The position numbers and the translations under genes are program-made. A DNA stretch of 64,000 bases from Gnetum montanum. Lineage: Eukaryota; Streptophyta; Gnetopsida; Gnetales; Gnetaceae. The stretch spans positions 763,914 to 827,913 of the forward strand of contig MNCI01014175.1 of NCBI GenBank assembly GCA_015680685.1. Direction: 5' to 3'. Under the pieces are notes generated by a model. It saw nothing but the letters and a program-made list of their open reading frames with translations. It made no database searches and was not told where the DNA came from. Positions 32,393 to 44,699 of the stretch are shown here, in pieces. Position 1 is the stretch's first letter. Each line of letters opens with the position of its first letter.

Positions 32393-33907
32393 TGTAATGA
32401 CGGAAAACGTCAATTGCTAGAAATACTGAACAAAAGTCTGTGTGCATAGTTCTAACCCCAGATTTGTGCGAGGACCGTGTTGGAGAAAAAATGAATCCAA
32501 GGTGCCCTGAACGGTCTTGCCAATCAAACAAGGACTTACTTGATCAATAAAAACTTTGTGATATTTGGATGAAAAAATGATGGTTCTTTCTGAGAAGATA
32601 TAATATTGTTAACTTAGAAGGTAATTGAAAACGATGTAATCAATTTAAAACGATTTGCAAGATTCATATAAATAGGGCACAAGAGATTGGATTTAGAATG
32701 CAGGCAATCCCAAGATCAAGGATTCAGCTCACGAACAAAATATATTGAACACAACGATTACAGGTAGACTTCAATTTAGGCGAACCATGAGCCAACAATA
32801 AGAAAGTTGTTCAAAGATGAAGTAAGCAAAGGTCGATCTACCTTGTTCTAGTGGGTCTGGGTACAAGGAGGTCAGACCCAAAGCAGAATGCTCGTTAATC
32901 ATCTATTTCTGACCAAATTTTCTTACTAATTACTTTCGATATTCTTGCGATTTCTGATCCTCTTTGTTCTCTCATCAATCCTTATTAAAAATTGTCAACG
33001 ATTACCAACGGAAGGAAAAATTGCTCACAGAGGAAATTTGTCAAACCTTAGGAGAAATTTTTGCCCCCCTTTTTGATCTTTGTCGACTAGAGTATTTATA
33101 AGATTAGGGTTAGGACAAAAATGTGGTTTAGATGATGCACATCCTAAACCTACAAAATGTCATTGGCTTGATGTGTTTGTTGTTGAATCTTGTGGTGCCA
33201 CGCTATATTATGCTCTGAAGCATAATGCATCATAAACCACTCTTTTTTGGAGTTTTGGCAATAAACTATTCTTAGATTATGCCACGATATGCTAAATTGC
33301 ACTTCATCATGCCAGATTATGTTGCATCCGGCTAGATTACGCTCCATCATATTAGATTACGCTTCATAGCGTAATTCAGTGTAAGATAGTGAACCTGCAA
33401 AAAATTGAAGTTTTGTCGCCACGCTTCCTCTATTTCTAATCAATCCTTCTAGGGTTTATTACACCATGCTGCGTGATGTAGCATAATAGGCCCCCTTTAA
33501 CCAAGAAAGAAGACTTGCTAAAATGCACGGCATGCTGTAGATCATTTTCCAAACCTTAAGATTTTTTCTGGGTTGTCGAAGTCTTGAATACTTGCCATCT
33601 TTGATGTTGTGGTGGACCGCCTTTTGACATTACGCTGTGTCATGCGAATTTACGCCCTGTTGTGTAATGCGGCGTAATATGCTAAAAGTTAATATTTTCA
33701 AAACATAGAAAACTTGCAAAGTTTTAGACTTTCCATCCATCGCCTTGTTCTATCTTCTAAAATTTATTTGTGCTGTGCTATGCAGTGTGGCAGCGCAAAC
33801 CTTTAATCAAAAAGGAAACTTGCTGTGCCGTGCCTTGTCGCGACTCCTTGCCTAAATCGCTAGATTTTGCCGAATCGTTGAGGCCTCGAAATTTTCATGG
33901 TGTTTCA
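32393..33907 (-). repeat. 5' LTR of element C (1515 bp)
   Basis: TGTAATGACGG...ATGGTGTTTCA on the plus strand, paired with 16304-17817. TATA-like AGTATTTATA at 33091-33100. Followed directly by CACAT, the target duplication. Confidence 0.9.
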
Positions 33908-33912
33908 CACAT

Positions 33913-34584
33913 TAACCAAATGGTTTCAAGCTATGTAAGCAAGGTAGGACTTTGATAGATTCTAGCCACACTTGTAAAATTAACAACTACAAACACATAC
34001 AAGACAAGAAAAGGGATCAACTTAAATAAGGAAGGAATATTTCTTCAGATAAATTGGATGTCAAAAGTCCAAATAAAATTAAAGTAATGTGTAAGTTATG
34101 TGTAAGAGATCATCCTAAGTATTATGATGTTTGCATGAAAATAATGAAGGTTCATTAACACCTAGGAATTAATAGAGGCTTGTCAATGTCACCCTAGCTA
34201 ATCAGAATATACTTTTGTCACTTTGGTCCAAATTTGGGCAAGTAGGAGATGCATTGATGAGAATGTGTTGACATCCATGCTCTAGTGTAGGGTAGTCAAT
34301 GCACCCCTTCAAAGTTACACTTTTCATGAATGGTCCCATGTGAAAGTTAGAACTTAAGGAGGCATGCCAAAGGGACCACAGGACATTCAAATGAAGACAA
34401 AATCATCCTAAGGATCTTGGATTCATGCACCCAACCTTATATTGTAACATAGGAGGTCAACATGCATCTTGGAAAACCAAGAACCTCAATCAAACATGCT
34501 AGATTACAAACATAGGGTATATGAAATACTTCCCAAATCTAGGACTTACAAATGACTTACAAATTACTACTTGGCAACTCATCA
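33913..34584 (-). repeat. Right (5') LTR of R1, second part
   Basis: Resumes the R1 LTR after element C: TAACCAAATGGTTTC here against CAACCAAATGATTTT near 3936 in the left LTR. Ends AACTCATCA at 34584. Confidence 0.75.
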
Positions 34585-35839
34585 CTGAGTTGCTAAAAAA
34601 TTCATACATGGATTGCATCTCAATAGATCCCAATAGCACAAAATCCATAAATTTCATGAAAATCTAGCTTAGAAAATAAGAACAACATAATGAATAGATA
34701 AAAAATTATCTTTTATTAAGAAAATTCTCAAAAAATACATCATAGATGAGGAGCCAAGCTTCATTCACAGCTCTCCCAAGGATATTAGAGGCCACACTTA
34801 TCCCCTCTTAATTTACATTTACTCATAATGTAGTTCAAGCTCAAGACATGACACTTATAAGAAATTCTCCTAACCTCTCTCAAGTGCTCTCTCTTGCCTC
34901 TCCATCAACTTCCTTTCACAATCTCTCTTTTTGCACAAGCTCTCATCCATCAACTCTTACAAGCTTTATCTTCTACTCATGGTTAAGGTTATGCTATTTC
35001 TTTCCCCAAAAATGGTGAATTATATTAATATATATAAGCAACTAGAAAATAAAAATCATAGAAACCTTTCCTAAACTTAACTTGAGATTATTTAGATGTT
35101 TTTCAAATCTTCTCACCTTCTCCTCAACTATTTCAATCTTACTTTGGCTATTTTCCAAATTGGAACAAGTGATTTCAAAATTTTTCCCATGCATCTATAT
35201 CATCTCTAACTTTGTTGGAATGTCTACTATGAAAACCTAGTGCTTAGGTGAAACATGTACTATTTTTGATAAATTTCTAATTTGTTTCTTCAATTTCTAT
35301 AATTCTAGGTATATGTTTGTACTAAGACATCTATCTTTCTATTTAAACGTCTATCCTATAGGTGCCAAAAATAAAAATGCTTGTTTTGATGCTTGGAACC
35401 TCGAAATGCCTCCAAACAAGACCCAATAGACTTTGGAACCCCTTAAACTCATCAAAATGAGCCAAAACACCCTAAAACATGCCAAAACATCCAAAAATCA
35501 TCCTTAATAAAATCAACATAAAAGGACATATAACATGTAGAGTAGAATAGGGAGATCGAATGAGGTGTCCCTACACCATTTCTTCCATCCATAAAAATGT
35601 TATGCTTCATGACCTTTCACAAGTTGGAAGGCACCATGCCCTCATGACTCAAGGCCATCACAATGATCATGAATCAATGCATTACAAACATTATAATGAA
35701 TATCATTAGAGGTTTTTTTTAGCTTCCTTTACTCATATGGGATTATCCTCATAGCCCACAATGCTTCCTTCATCATAGCATATTTTTGAAATGCTTTCCT
35801 TCCATCCTCATGATGATGCAAACTTGCATCAAATAAAGA
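34585..35839. other. Unassigned repeat-like DNA with the second arm of an inverted repeat
   Basis: No ORF or pol motif is supported. About 35360-35570 is the inverted copy of 5040-5235. AT-rich with CT-rich patches (34800-34990) that look LTR-like, but no ends could be defined. Confidence 0.4.
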
Positions 35840-37264
35840 ATTTTTTGATGGAAAATCTTGGCTACTGAAAAGCCAAGGATCCTCAGTTGTGGACATCCTC
35901 AACCTTGAATCCCCAAGGCCTCTAAGAAAAATGGGATTTAGGATACCCTAGATGCTCTGGTAGAACACTCAAGGACTTAGGGTGATGCATAATGAGGTTA
36001 TAAAAAATGTAAAAATGTAAAAAGTCGTAGATCTAAAAATCCAAAGTAGGTACAAATTGCACTCAAAATGAAACTATAAACTTTATTAATTAAATAAAGA
36101 ATAAGTACAAATGTGTGTACAAAAGTTCTTGTAGAAGAGAAAAGTGGGGTTCACTTGGGTAGGAGTTTTAAGTCCATTGAAGTTGATGGAATCCACTTCG
36201 TGATCCGAATGCTCAGCCACTTCTAATGTCGTCAAATGTCCTCTACTACTATCCAACATCTGCAATGTGGGTCATTACTAGGGTTGTGAAATGTGAAAGA
36301 TAGAGGCTATCAAAATTCTCCACATTCAAATTTGAAGATCCAAAGGTAGCAGCGTTGACACTCTAAGCTCACAAATCACAAGGAGGGTAACAAGGCTATA
36401 ATGATTCTATGTTGGTAGGCCTCAAGAAGCTACATTTCTACTAGAAAGCAAGAGCTTTTAGATGCCAAAATGCTAAAAGTACCAAAAGTGTGCAACTACC
36501 AAGAGTTTGACCCTTAAAATGATGTGGGGTTTTGGTTTTTATAGGTCTGTAGACATGATATGTGCTGCAAATATGCTACAAATGGTTGGTAGATTGAACT
36601 GCAAGTTGCTGTAAATTTCTACAACATTCAGGGGCATAGGTGTCCAAAATATAGGAAGGTTACCATCTATGGATAGTGTCATACACCCATGGCCATTCTG
36701 TTTACTAGAAATAGTAACTAGGATGTACCTTCCACAATAGCTTTACTCCTTTCAAGTTGAGTCTTCCATCATCCACATTGGCACTACAAGGTTCTTACTA
36801 GAGTTAATGCAATGTTGAAATCTTGGTCATGTTGCTTCTATGTTGGGGAGGAGGGTGTCAATGTTGGAGGGATAAAATATCAATGTTGGGGATGAAGGTC
36901 AAGCTCCCTCGCAAGATTGAGTTAGCCCCTTCTATGCTGGGGGGATAGGTGAGATCCAGCTCTCTACACCCCTCCACACTAATTTTGATACTTCTTCATG
37001 TGCAGGGTAGGTGAGATTTATCCTCTTGAAGGAGTTTTCTAGTGTAGAAAAGTGTATGTACCCCATAAAAACCCATCAAATTACCATTTTGGCATTCCAA
37101 AATGAATTTTTAACCTTCCCAAGCCCAATTATAGACACTAGGTGGCACTTGTGACATGCAGAATGAGGCTTTGGCCACTTATGAGGCATTTTTTAAACCC
37201 AAAAGTATGGAATATATGGAATTTCCTCTTGTGGGTTACAATCTACACATTTACAATGATGTTT
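35840..37264 (-). repeat. 3' LTR of element H
   Basis: The beginning (GATGGAAAATCTTGGCTACTG ... CAAGGACTTA) matches the C-family LTR start. The end ACAATGATGTTTA followed by GCCCCTAAA corresponds to GATGTTTCA/TTAGCCCCTC of element E. TTTTTATAGG near 36537 is a possible leftward TATA. Strongly diverged; edges good to about 5 bp. Confidence 0.6.
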
Positions 37265-37329
37265 AGCCCCTAAATAACACATTCATATAATAGAGTAGGA
37301 TAGATGATGGACTAAAAATTTTGATTTCT

Positions 37330-39735
37330 AACCTTCCAAGCCCAAAGGCCTAAATCCTTGTACTTTTTTTTGAAAGCACACAGAGCCTTGAAATATTCTA
37401 CTATTTTTTCTTTGATGCACTTCCCCTACATATAATTGTTGATATAATTGAGACCTAAATATTTAAAAGAATCTACTATTTGCACATTGGTACCTCCAAA
37501 ATGAAAGTTATAAGAGTTATTTCTTGTACCCTAGATTATCAATTGGGTTTTATCTAAATTCACTTGAAGACTAGATAAATGAAAATAATTTTCTAAAACT
37601 TGAAACATATTTTGCATGGCTCATGTAGTAGTGAAGATCAAGGCAACATCATTTGCATATAAAAGAAGATGCACTACTTGGGATCCAATTTTGATAGCAT
37701 GACTACCTTGCTCATTGCATAATCATTCTTTCATTTCATCAATAAAGATACCAAAGAGAGTTGGAGAAAGTATACAATCTTACTTAATTTCAATTCTTTT
37801 CTAAAATTAAAATTATTTTTGAATTGTTATTTGTCCTCATACAATCATTGATTTGCTGTAATCTCGTATGAAGTGAGGCTAATTATATGCAAGTGTAACC
37901 ATAACTTGTATGGATCATTAAATTTTATGCTTTTGCAAAATCAATAAAAATATAAAAATATTTTTATTAGGCATTTTTTGAACATCATATAGTGTCTAAG
38001 ATTAACTAAGTAATCAATATTATAGTGATTTTGTCTAAAACCTGCTTGACCTCTTGCATTGACCTAGTTACCTTTAGCCTAAAAACTAACTCTCTTTTCT
38101 AACAAAGTGCCTAGCAACTTAGCAAAAATATTACTCACAATCATCATTCAATAATTTTTCAAATTATTTGTATTTTCCTCTTTATATAATAATATATATT
38201 TGCTAATTTTCCACTATTTATTTAATCCTTACTCTATTACTATATTTAATTTTTGCCAATTTTATCTATGACTAGCAGATCCTATCTACTATGATAATTC
38301 TACATATAAACCATATAAATTTATAGATTTTCTAGATGCTAGCTTTTTAATACCTTGTATGACTTTTTCAAGAGTAAATTGGAGAGGTATTTGCTATACA
38401 ATAGTAGTAAAATTATCATCTTGTCCCATAAATAGCTCAATGTAAAATAAGCATATATCCTCAAAAGAAAAACTCAATGATGAAGAGGCTTTATGATGAA
38501 AACATTGACAAAACTATCTAAGTTCCTTTTTAATTGTGTACAAAAAATATTCCTAATGTTCTTTGATAAATTTCATTCTCTTATTTCTAATCAATTATTT
38601 ATATTCCTTAACTAAACTTTGTATGTGACTCTTATTTAAATTATTAATATTCTATCTAGCCTACATGCAATCCTCATCAAATGAAGTTTTTTGAACATCT
38701 TATTATTGTGGATACACAACTTGCTTAGTTGCTATACAAAAAATGTTTTTAAGATTGTTATTTCATCTTTCAAAATTCCATTTATTATGTACTACATTCA
38801 TATATTTTTCATTAACTATTGAGGTAAGTTTTTACTAACATTAGTTTCTATTCTTATTTTTTTTATTTAAGAAACAATTGGAATTTGCAACAAAAACTTA
38901 ACATGATGATGGAAAGACTCTACCCAATCTTCTAAAACTTTCAATTGTTTAATAAGATTAATATCTTCATAAGAACATACAGGAAAATCAATGCAAGAGT
39001 TAGCTTGAGCTCCTATAAAAGTAAACAATGAAGATTGAGGAAATCGAGTAAGTTGGTTGTGAATCAAAAGATCAAAAAAAAAAATTTATTCTAATACTTG
39101 TTTGCCCATATTATTGATAGTTCCATCTACATAATGTCAGGTCTAATTGTGATCTTCATCAATATCTAAACTACCAATATTATGTTTCCATTGATTAGTT
39201 TTTTTTTCTCTAAACCTATCCTTACATTAAAATCTCCACAAATAAATATTGAGCCTTTGGATACAAATTCTATAATATCTCTACCTAAGAATTAAAAAGA
39301 ATGATTATAAGATATCTCTATAGAATCATACAATGTAGCATCTTTAGAAGAAAAATAGCATATGGCAAGGAGCTCACAACCATGCAAACATAAGATTTTT
39401 AGCCAAACATATTTTTTATGATTATCAATTCTTTCTAAAAGCACATAATTTTCAAGTGATTGCTTCACTAACACTACAATGCCCCAAAGGCCTACCTCTT
39501 TGTCCTACTCTTGTATTCTTTGAATAAAATTTAATAATTTCATAAACTAAAAAAATCTATAGAACCAACATCTTCCCAAGTTTCAACAAAAAAAAATATC
39601 AAAGCTATCAAAGAAGTTAATACTAGTTAAGGAAAAAATTTTATTTGCAATTTTACCATCAATGTTAAGAAATCCATAAGGCCTATAAGCTTTTTAAATA
39701 ATTTTTGGAATACTACCTATTTGTAATGATTACCA
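37330..39735 (-). mobile_element. LINE (non-LTR retrotransposon) ORF2 remnant
   Basis: Minus strand. The endonuclease-like N-terminus has DIFFFVETWEDVG (about 39580) and SIFICGDFNVRIG (about 39235). The RT has a GIFIDEM-like piece (about 37740), the active-site region LLYANDVALIFTTT (about 37650; Y-A-D-D has become Y-A-N-D), then LQVNLDKTQL and FKYLGLNYINNY (about 37440). This is the order of an L1-type ORF2 protein. It begins inside the integrase of element H at about 39740. The 3' end fades near 37330 without a clear poly(A), so it may be 3' truncated. Very many stops. Confidence 0.75.
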
Positions 39736-41600
39736 CATTTCTAGCATTTAGGTATGCTACTAAACTTTGTTTGATTGTCTATAATTATGGTTATGGGTAT
39801 GCCAAAATGGACTATAATGTTATCCAAGATAAATATATGGACTTGTTTAAATGTAGTCTTCCTTAGGGGAATAACTTCAACCCACTTAGTAAAGTATTCA
39901 GTCACAATGATGATGAATCTATGCCTTGTATAAGACCTAGGTATTATAGACCCAATGATATTCAAACCCTATCACTAAAATGACCAAGTTATCTAAGTGG
40001 TATGTAACTCAGTCAGTGGTACGTGTATAAGATTGCTATGCCATGCCATTGGCACATGCCATAGTGCTTAACCTTCTGTAGGGAGTCACTTTTCATAAAG
40101 GGCCAATAGTAGCCTAACCATATAATCTTAGTGACCATAGCTCTAGGTCCTATATGTCCCCCACAAACACCCTCATGAACATACTCTAGGATTATTCTAG
40201 CTTTAATTTTACCTAAGCACTTTAGTAATATGCCATCATAGGACTATCAACATAATGTGTTATCACCTATGATGACATACTACTTTGATAATGTATGTAT
40301 AGTGTCCTTTTGAGTAGTAGTCAAGCCTTATGATACTTCACCATGCATAAGGTAAAATTTGATATCATCATACCGCTCCTTGGCGGTAGTATGAACTACA
40401 ACCACAAAGGTATACTCAACACTCTACATGATGGAAATAATATAGTCCATAGTTAATGTGGGAAACTTACTAAACACATTTGGTGTCACATTGAGGGCTA
40501 ATGTTGTGATGGCATTGGGTATGACATTGTCATTTTAGGATATGTGCTAGTTATCGACATATGTAAATTGTTATAACAATTACTTCCTAGGTCCTAGTAA
40601 GGTTTTAAATGTTTGGGTTTACATGCATAGACCTTGATCACTTAGTTAACCATAAGTTGAAAATCACCTTTGATCATTAAGCATCTAATTACTAGGTCAC
40701 TAGCTACCATCATCCCTCTTATCAAACCTCATAGTGTACTATGTTGGTTGTACATGAAAACTCAAGATGATAGGTGAAGGATTAGATTTCACTAGATGGG
40801 AATGTTATGATGGTAGTGGCATTGGCCCCATGGGTAGTTGAAGCTCCATCAAAGTGCATGAATACCTCATAACACTCAGGAACATGGCTAATGGTGTTAA
40901 TGTGCTCATTAGAGAACTTAAGATCTATAGCTACTTAGTCATTAATAGGTGATACCTATGAGGTATACGACTATAGCTTGACCTTTCGTTGAGGATTGAG
41001 AGATGTAATGAAGGTCAAACTCAATGGTTATGGCTTTCCATCAGGCTATGTAGCTACATTCATAGATGTAGGTCATTATGGCTCTAAGTATGTTATCTTT
41101 GCAAATGATGTTGACTTGGATTTTGAAGAGGTAGTGTCTCTACTTCTTCAATGAGAAGACTAGTGTTAGACAATACTTATCAACTTCAGTGTATTGGGTC
41201 TCATGGGCAACTAGTTCATGGATAAGGTATTATACTAGCATCTCTACTCCATAATCATTTTTTTGATAGAGTAGAGAGGCAATGGACATGTTAGATATGG
41301 AAAGGTAGATGTAAAATGGCTTACCCTCTTGTGGAGGATAGACAATTGGTATTTGTGCCAACTTTTTCTTAAGGTTTTGAAAGGCCTCTTAGCATTGAGC
41401 CATCCACTTGTAGTAAACCATTTTGTTAAGCAAGTGTTACATGGGCTATAATGTATCCATAAGTATAGAAATAAACCTACAAATAAATTGTAATCTATCT
41501 TGTAATCCCCAAAGTTCCTTAAGGTTGGTAGGCACTGCTAATTTGGATATGGCCTTAACCTTATCAGGATTAACATGTATCCATTTTGGCCTTCAAAATT
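39736..41600 (-). pseudogene. pol remnant of element H (RT thumb, RNase H, integrase)
   Basis: Minus strand. RT thumb/connection at about 41600-41420, the first RNase H near 41260-41000, the second RNase H-like domain near 40850-40620, the integrase zinc region near 40200-39990, and the integrase core start (39965-39741: YFTKWVEVIPLRKTTFKQV, then DNQTKFSS). All align with C 21900-20010 in the same order. The integrase stops at KFSSIPKC, where LINE sequence begins. The RT palm is missing on the right. Heavily broken. Confidence 0.7.
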
Positions 41601-41919
41601 TTCTCCTTCTCTCAAACATTGAAATAAGGAGTGAGATTTTCTTTATCTCATCTTGCTTATTTTCCCCCTAACATACTTAGTGTAGAGACAACTAGGAGGT
41701 CAACATAGAGGATGTTGAACATCAACATTTTCAGCTTTCCATTTCTGGTAAATAAGTAAACCCCCCTTATCCCCCACTTACCAATTTTAGTAAGTACTTT
41801 TTTTATCTGTTTTTTTTATTTTAAATGTTTTTGAATTCCATTTACTAGAATTTACTTTTATTGTATCATTTATAGCCTTGTTTTAAGCCATTCTCAACAC
41901 CATAGCCATGTCTTTCCAG

Positions 41920-44100
41920 TAATTTACTAAGTTGTCCCTCACCTTCATTAGTGAATGTCCTAACCAACAAGCCATGAGGGTATGTGATTCCAAAGACCCT
42001 ATTATCATTCAATGTAGGAAATATTTGAGAGTTAGAGGAAAAAGTCTTGATTTTGTAGTCATAAATGAAGATCGATATAACTTCATTTGTGCCAGAATAC
42101 AAGTTGGCATGCCGATTCCATATTTGGAAGTAGAAGCCAAAAGGAAGTTTGGACATACACCATAATGATAAGTAGTACATCCCTTTTCCTTATGAGAAAA
42201 TATATCTATCTAATATCTATGTAGGTATCCTAACCTAATTAATTGAGATGGAGTAAGAAGATGAAAACATAGCTCTAAGAAACAATAGGAAGAGGAGAAT
42301 GAATTAAGGATAAAATCTCAGCTTGAAAACATTCTGGGAGAATTGTTCCAACAAATATCTCCCAAGGTCACAATGCATTCCTCTTATGCTTTCATTTTCT
42401 CCATGGACATGGTGCCACCATCTTCCACTCCTTCCTACCCTACTACAACTAATCCTACATTGGTCATAGCTATGCATCAAACTCAATTGATTTCACTAAC
42501 TATGACTCATAATCCATCTATGTCATTTGCCACATGACCTCAATTAGTGTTATCATAAATAGTGGTTTTTACAACCAAAAATCCATTAACTATCCATGTG
42601 GGGCCTAGCATGGGATCCTAAGCAACTCAGGGGTCACACACCCCATTTGTACCGTTTGTGCTTCAAGTATTGGCATAAACACCCTATTCTTTGTTTGGTC
42701 CACAAGCCACAACCATAATGCAACCTCATCCTTCTATCATGCAATCCATAGCTAGGCCACAAGCCTTGCAATAGGCATCATAGTTCTATTATAAATCCTA
42801 CAACCAATAGGGCCACCACAGGGTTTGAATCAAGTCTTTTAGATGATCTAGGACCTAATGAAGGAATTAAAGAGGTTTAAAGTCTATACTTTACAAACTA
42901 TCAATAATATGGACTTCTAACAAGATGACCTCATAAGTCTTGTAGTCCCACCCTTGACACATGCTCTTGGTGTCCCTATTCTCTAATTTAGCAAATATAA
43001 TAGAGAAGGTGACCCTAATGCTCACCTTATTACCTTTTGATTTGAATTCTTACTCTTGTAGCCATGGCCTCATGCCAATATGAGGATTTTTCCTATGTCC
43101 TTGACTAGGAAAGTACTTGATTACTATCATGCATTACCTAGGAAATCCATATCCTCTTTGGAGAACTTGGATGCCTAGTTTGTCAACTACTTCAAGTATT
43201 ACTTAAAGCCTAACACAATGCTTAACCAACTCATGAGGGTCAAGTAGAAACCCTTAGAACCTATGTAGAAATTCATTCAATGGTGAAATGGGCTACTAAA
43301 TGAAATACAAGAGCCTATAGCTAAATCCCACTTGTTAGACATATTCAAGGGAGTAATGAATGGCTTTATCAAGTCAAAAATCTACTACCTTGATTTAAAG
43401 TCACTTAGCTAGGCATTTTCCCAAACCAAGAACATAGAAGATGTTGTGAGGGCTAGTCATGATCCATCCTATATAGCATACAAGAATCAACATGCATAAA
43501 AATACAAGAAAAAGAGAAAATAGAAAAATATGACCATAGTAATTATAACCAAGAAAACAAATACCATGAACCAAGGGCTAAAGGTTAATCCACCCAAGGT
43601 TCCAATTAATGACCACAATAACCAACCATCAACATTTGGGGCCACTACATGAACAATAACTTGTCCTAACTCTGAAAGGAAGGAAAGGTCCAAATACAAT
43701 ACACTGCCATTAATACCATTCGAGTTACTAGACCAACTATTAAAAAATGGGTGCATGAAACATAAACAAATGATTGAAGCCACTCGAAAGAAATACAATT
43801 AGTTAAGAAAATTAGCCAAAGACCCCTCTCGGGCAACAAAAAACGAGCCACAACTACCTAAATACTTCAAATTAGAATGCTTCAGCAACTATCACTAATT
43901 GCCTGCTCATGACACAAACTTCTACCTTGCATTGAAGGATGACCTACAAAGATTAATAGATAAGGGGGAGCTAGTCCTAGATGCTTCCAACCTAGTTTGG
44001 TCATAAAACAAGTTAATGTAGGTTTACAAATACCCTTTGAATGCTAATGATAGCCCCTATATTATTTTAGCATTCAACATTGATGATGATTAGAGACATG
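41920..44100 (+). pseudogene. gag of element G (broken)
   Basis: Plus strand. YNFICARIQVGMPIPYLEVE (about 42067-42130) equals the N-terminal block of A and B. About 43190-43400 gives FVNYFKYYLKPN ... KFIQW ... LLNEIQEPIAKSHLLDIFKG and FIKSKIYYLDLKSL, aligned with C 30740-30500. CFSNYHxLPAHDTNFYLALK near 43880 matches the zinc-knuckle position, but its cysteines are partly lost. Many stops; Pro/Thr-rich middle as in C. Confidence 0.7.
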
Positions 44101-44699
44101 TAAGAGCACAATTCATGATTCAAGTACTTCTTTATAATGGAATAACTTCTTCAGATTGCCACAACTCAATATCCCTCTTTGTCGTAAGAGCATCATCACG
44201 AATGCTCCCTAGGGACCTTTTGTCATCAAGGTCCCCTAGCCTAATGTAACGCAACCAACCATAGCCCAAACAACTGCAAAAAAATCCCCTATGATGGTCA
44301 ATGCTACTACCTCTTCCTCATTACTAATGGTTGACCACTAAAACATCTTAGCCAAATAAAGAAAGAAGCATATGAAAAAGCCTAACAACAAGGGTGACAA
44401 GTAGACAAAGGCATGAAAGGAAGCAGGTCCACCAAAGCCCACTTTCATTTCATCTATATCCATGATCTCCTCTTCCCAACCCACTCCAACCAATAAGCCA
44501 TAGAAGGACACCGAAGCCCATAATCATAACAACAATGGAAAGCATCAACAACCACAACCTAGGGCCAAAGTTCACATTTGGAGGCACATGGACGAAATAA
44601 AGCACAACTGGGGTGACAAGTCCATGACCAATAATAAAACCTTCCTTAGTGTAATGGATTGAGTCAAGTAATCCATTAAGAAAAAAGACACAACTCTAA

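Larger units (their letters stand above)
16304..33907 (-). mobile_element. Element C: 17.6-kb Tat-lineage Ty3/gypsy element, both ends preserved
   Basis: Bounded by two LTRs (16304-17817 and 32393-33907) and a perfect CACAT duplication (16299-16303, 33908-33912). The paralogous left LTR of R1 shows the empty site. Minus-strand order: primer-binding site, gag (32141 down), zinc knuckle, linker, protease (about 28900), hairpin units, antisense gene (plus strand, 23843-27802), RT, RNase H, a second RNase H-like domain, integrase, hairpin array, PPT. The dual RNase H and the VFAWSYEDM motif before RT are Tat-lineage marks. Frames contain many stops, so the element is not autonomous now. Confidence 0.9.
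3377..34584 (-). mobile_element. Outer LTR retrotransposon R1 hosting elements B and C
   Basis: Two related LTRs bound this unit: 3377-4607 (1231 bp) and 15745-16303 plus 33913-34584 (559 + 672 = 1231 bp), the second split by element C. A polypurine tract flanks the left LTR on its inner side and a TGGTGCTA primer-site-like sequence flanks the right one, as expected for a minus-strand element. Flanking pentamers CTAAT and CTGAG match at only 3 of 5 positions, so the target duplication is decayed or the pairing is imperfect. The native interior (4608 to about 5300 and 11543-15744) has no intact gag or pol. Confidence 0.6.

Noticed and set aside
32393-33907. tRNA genes or organelle DNA insertions
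   Set aside because: No cloverleaf with paired stems was found in the LTR or elsewhere. The CCTCCTTCTAGCACCA string next to LTRs is a primer-site complement, not a tRNA gene.
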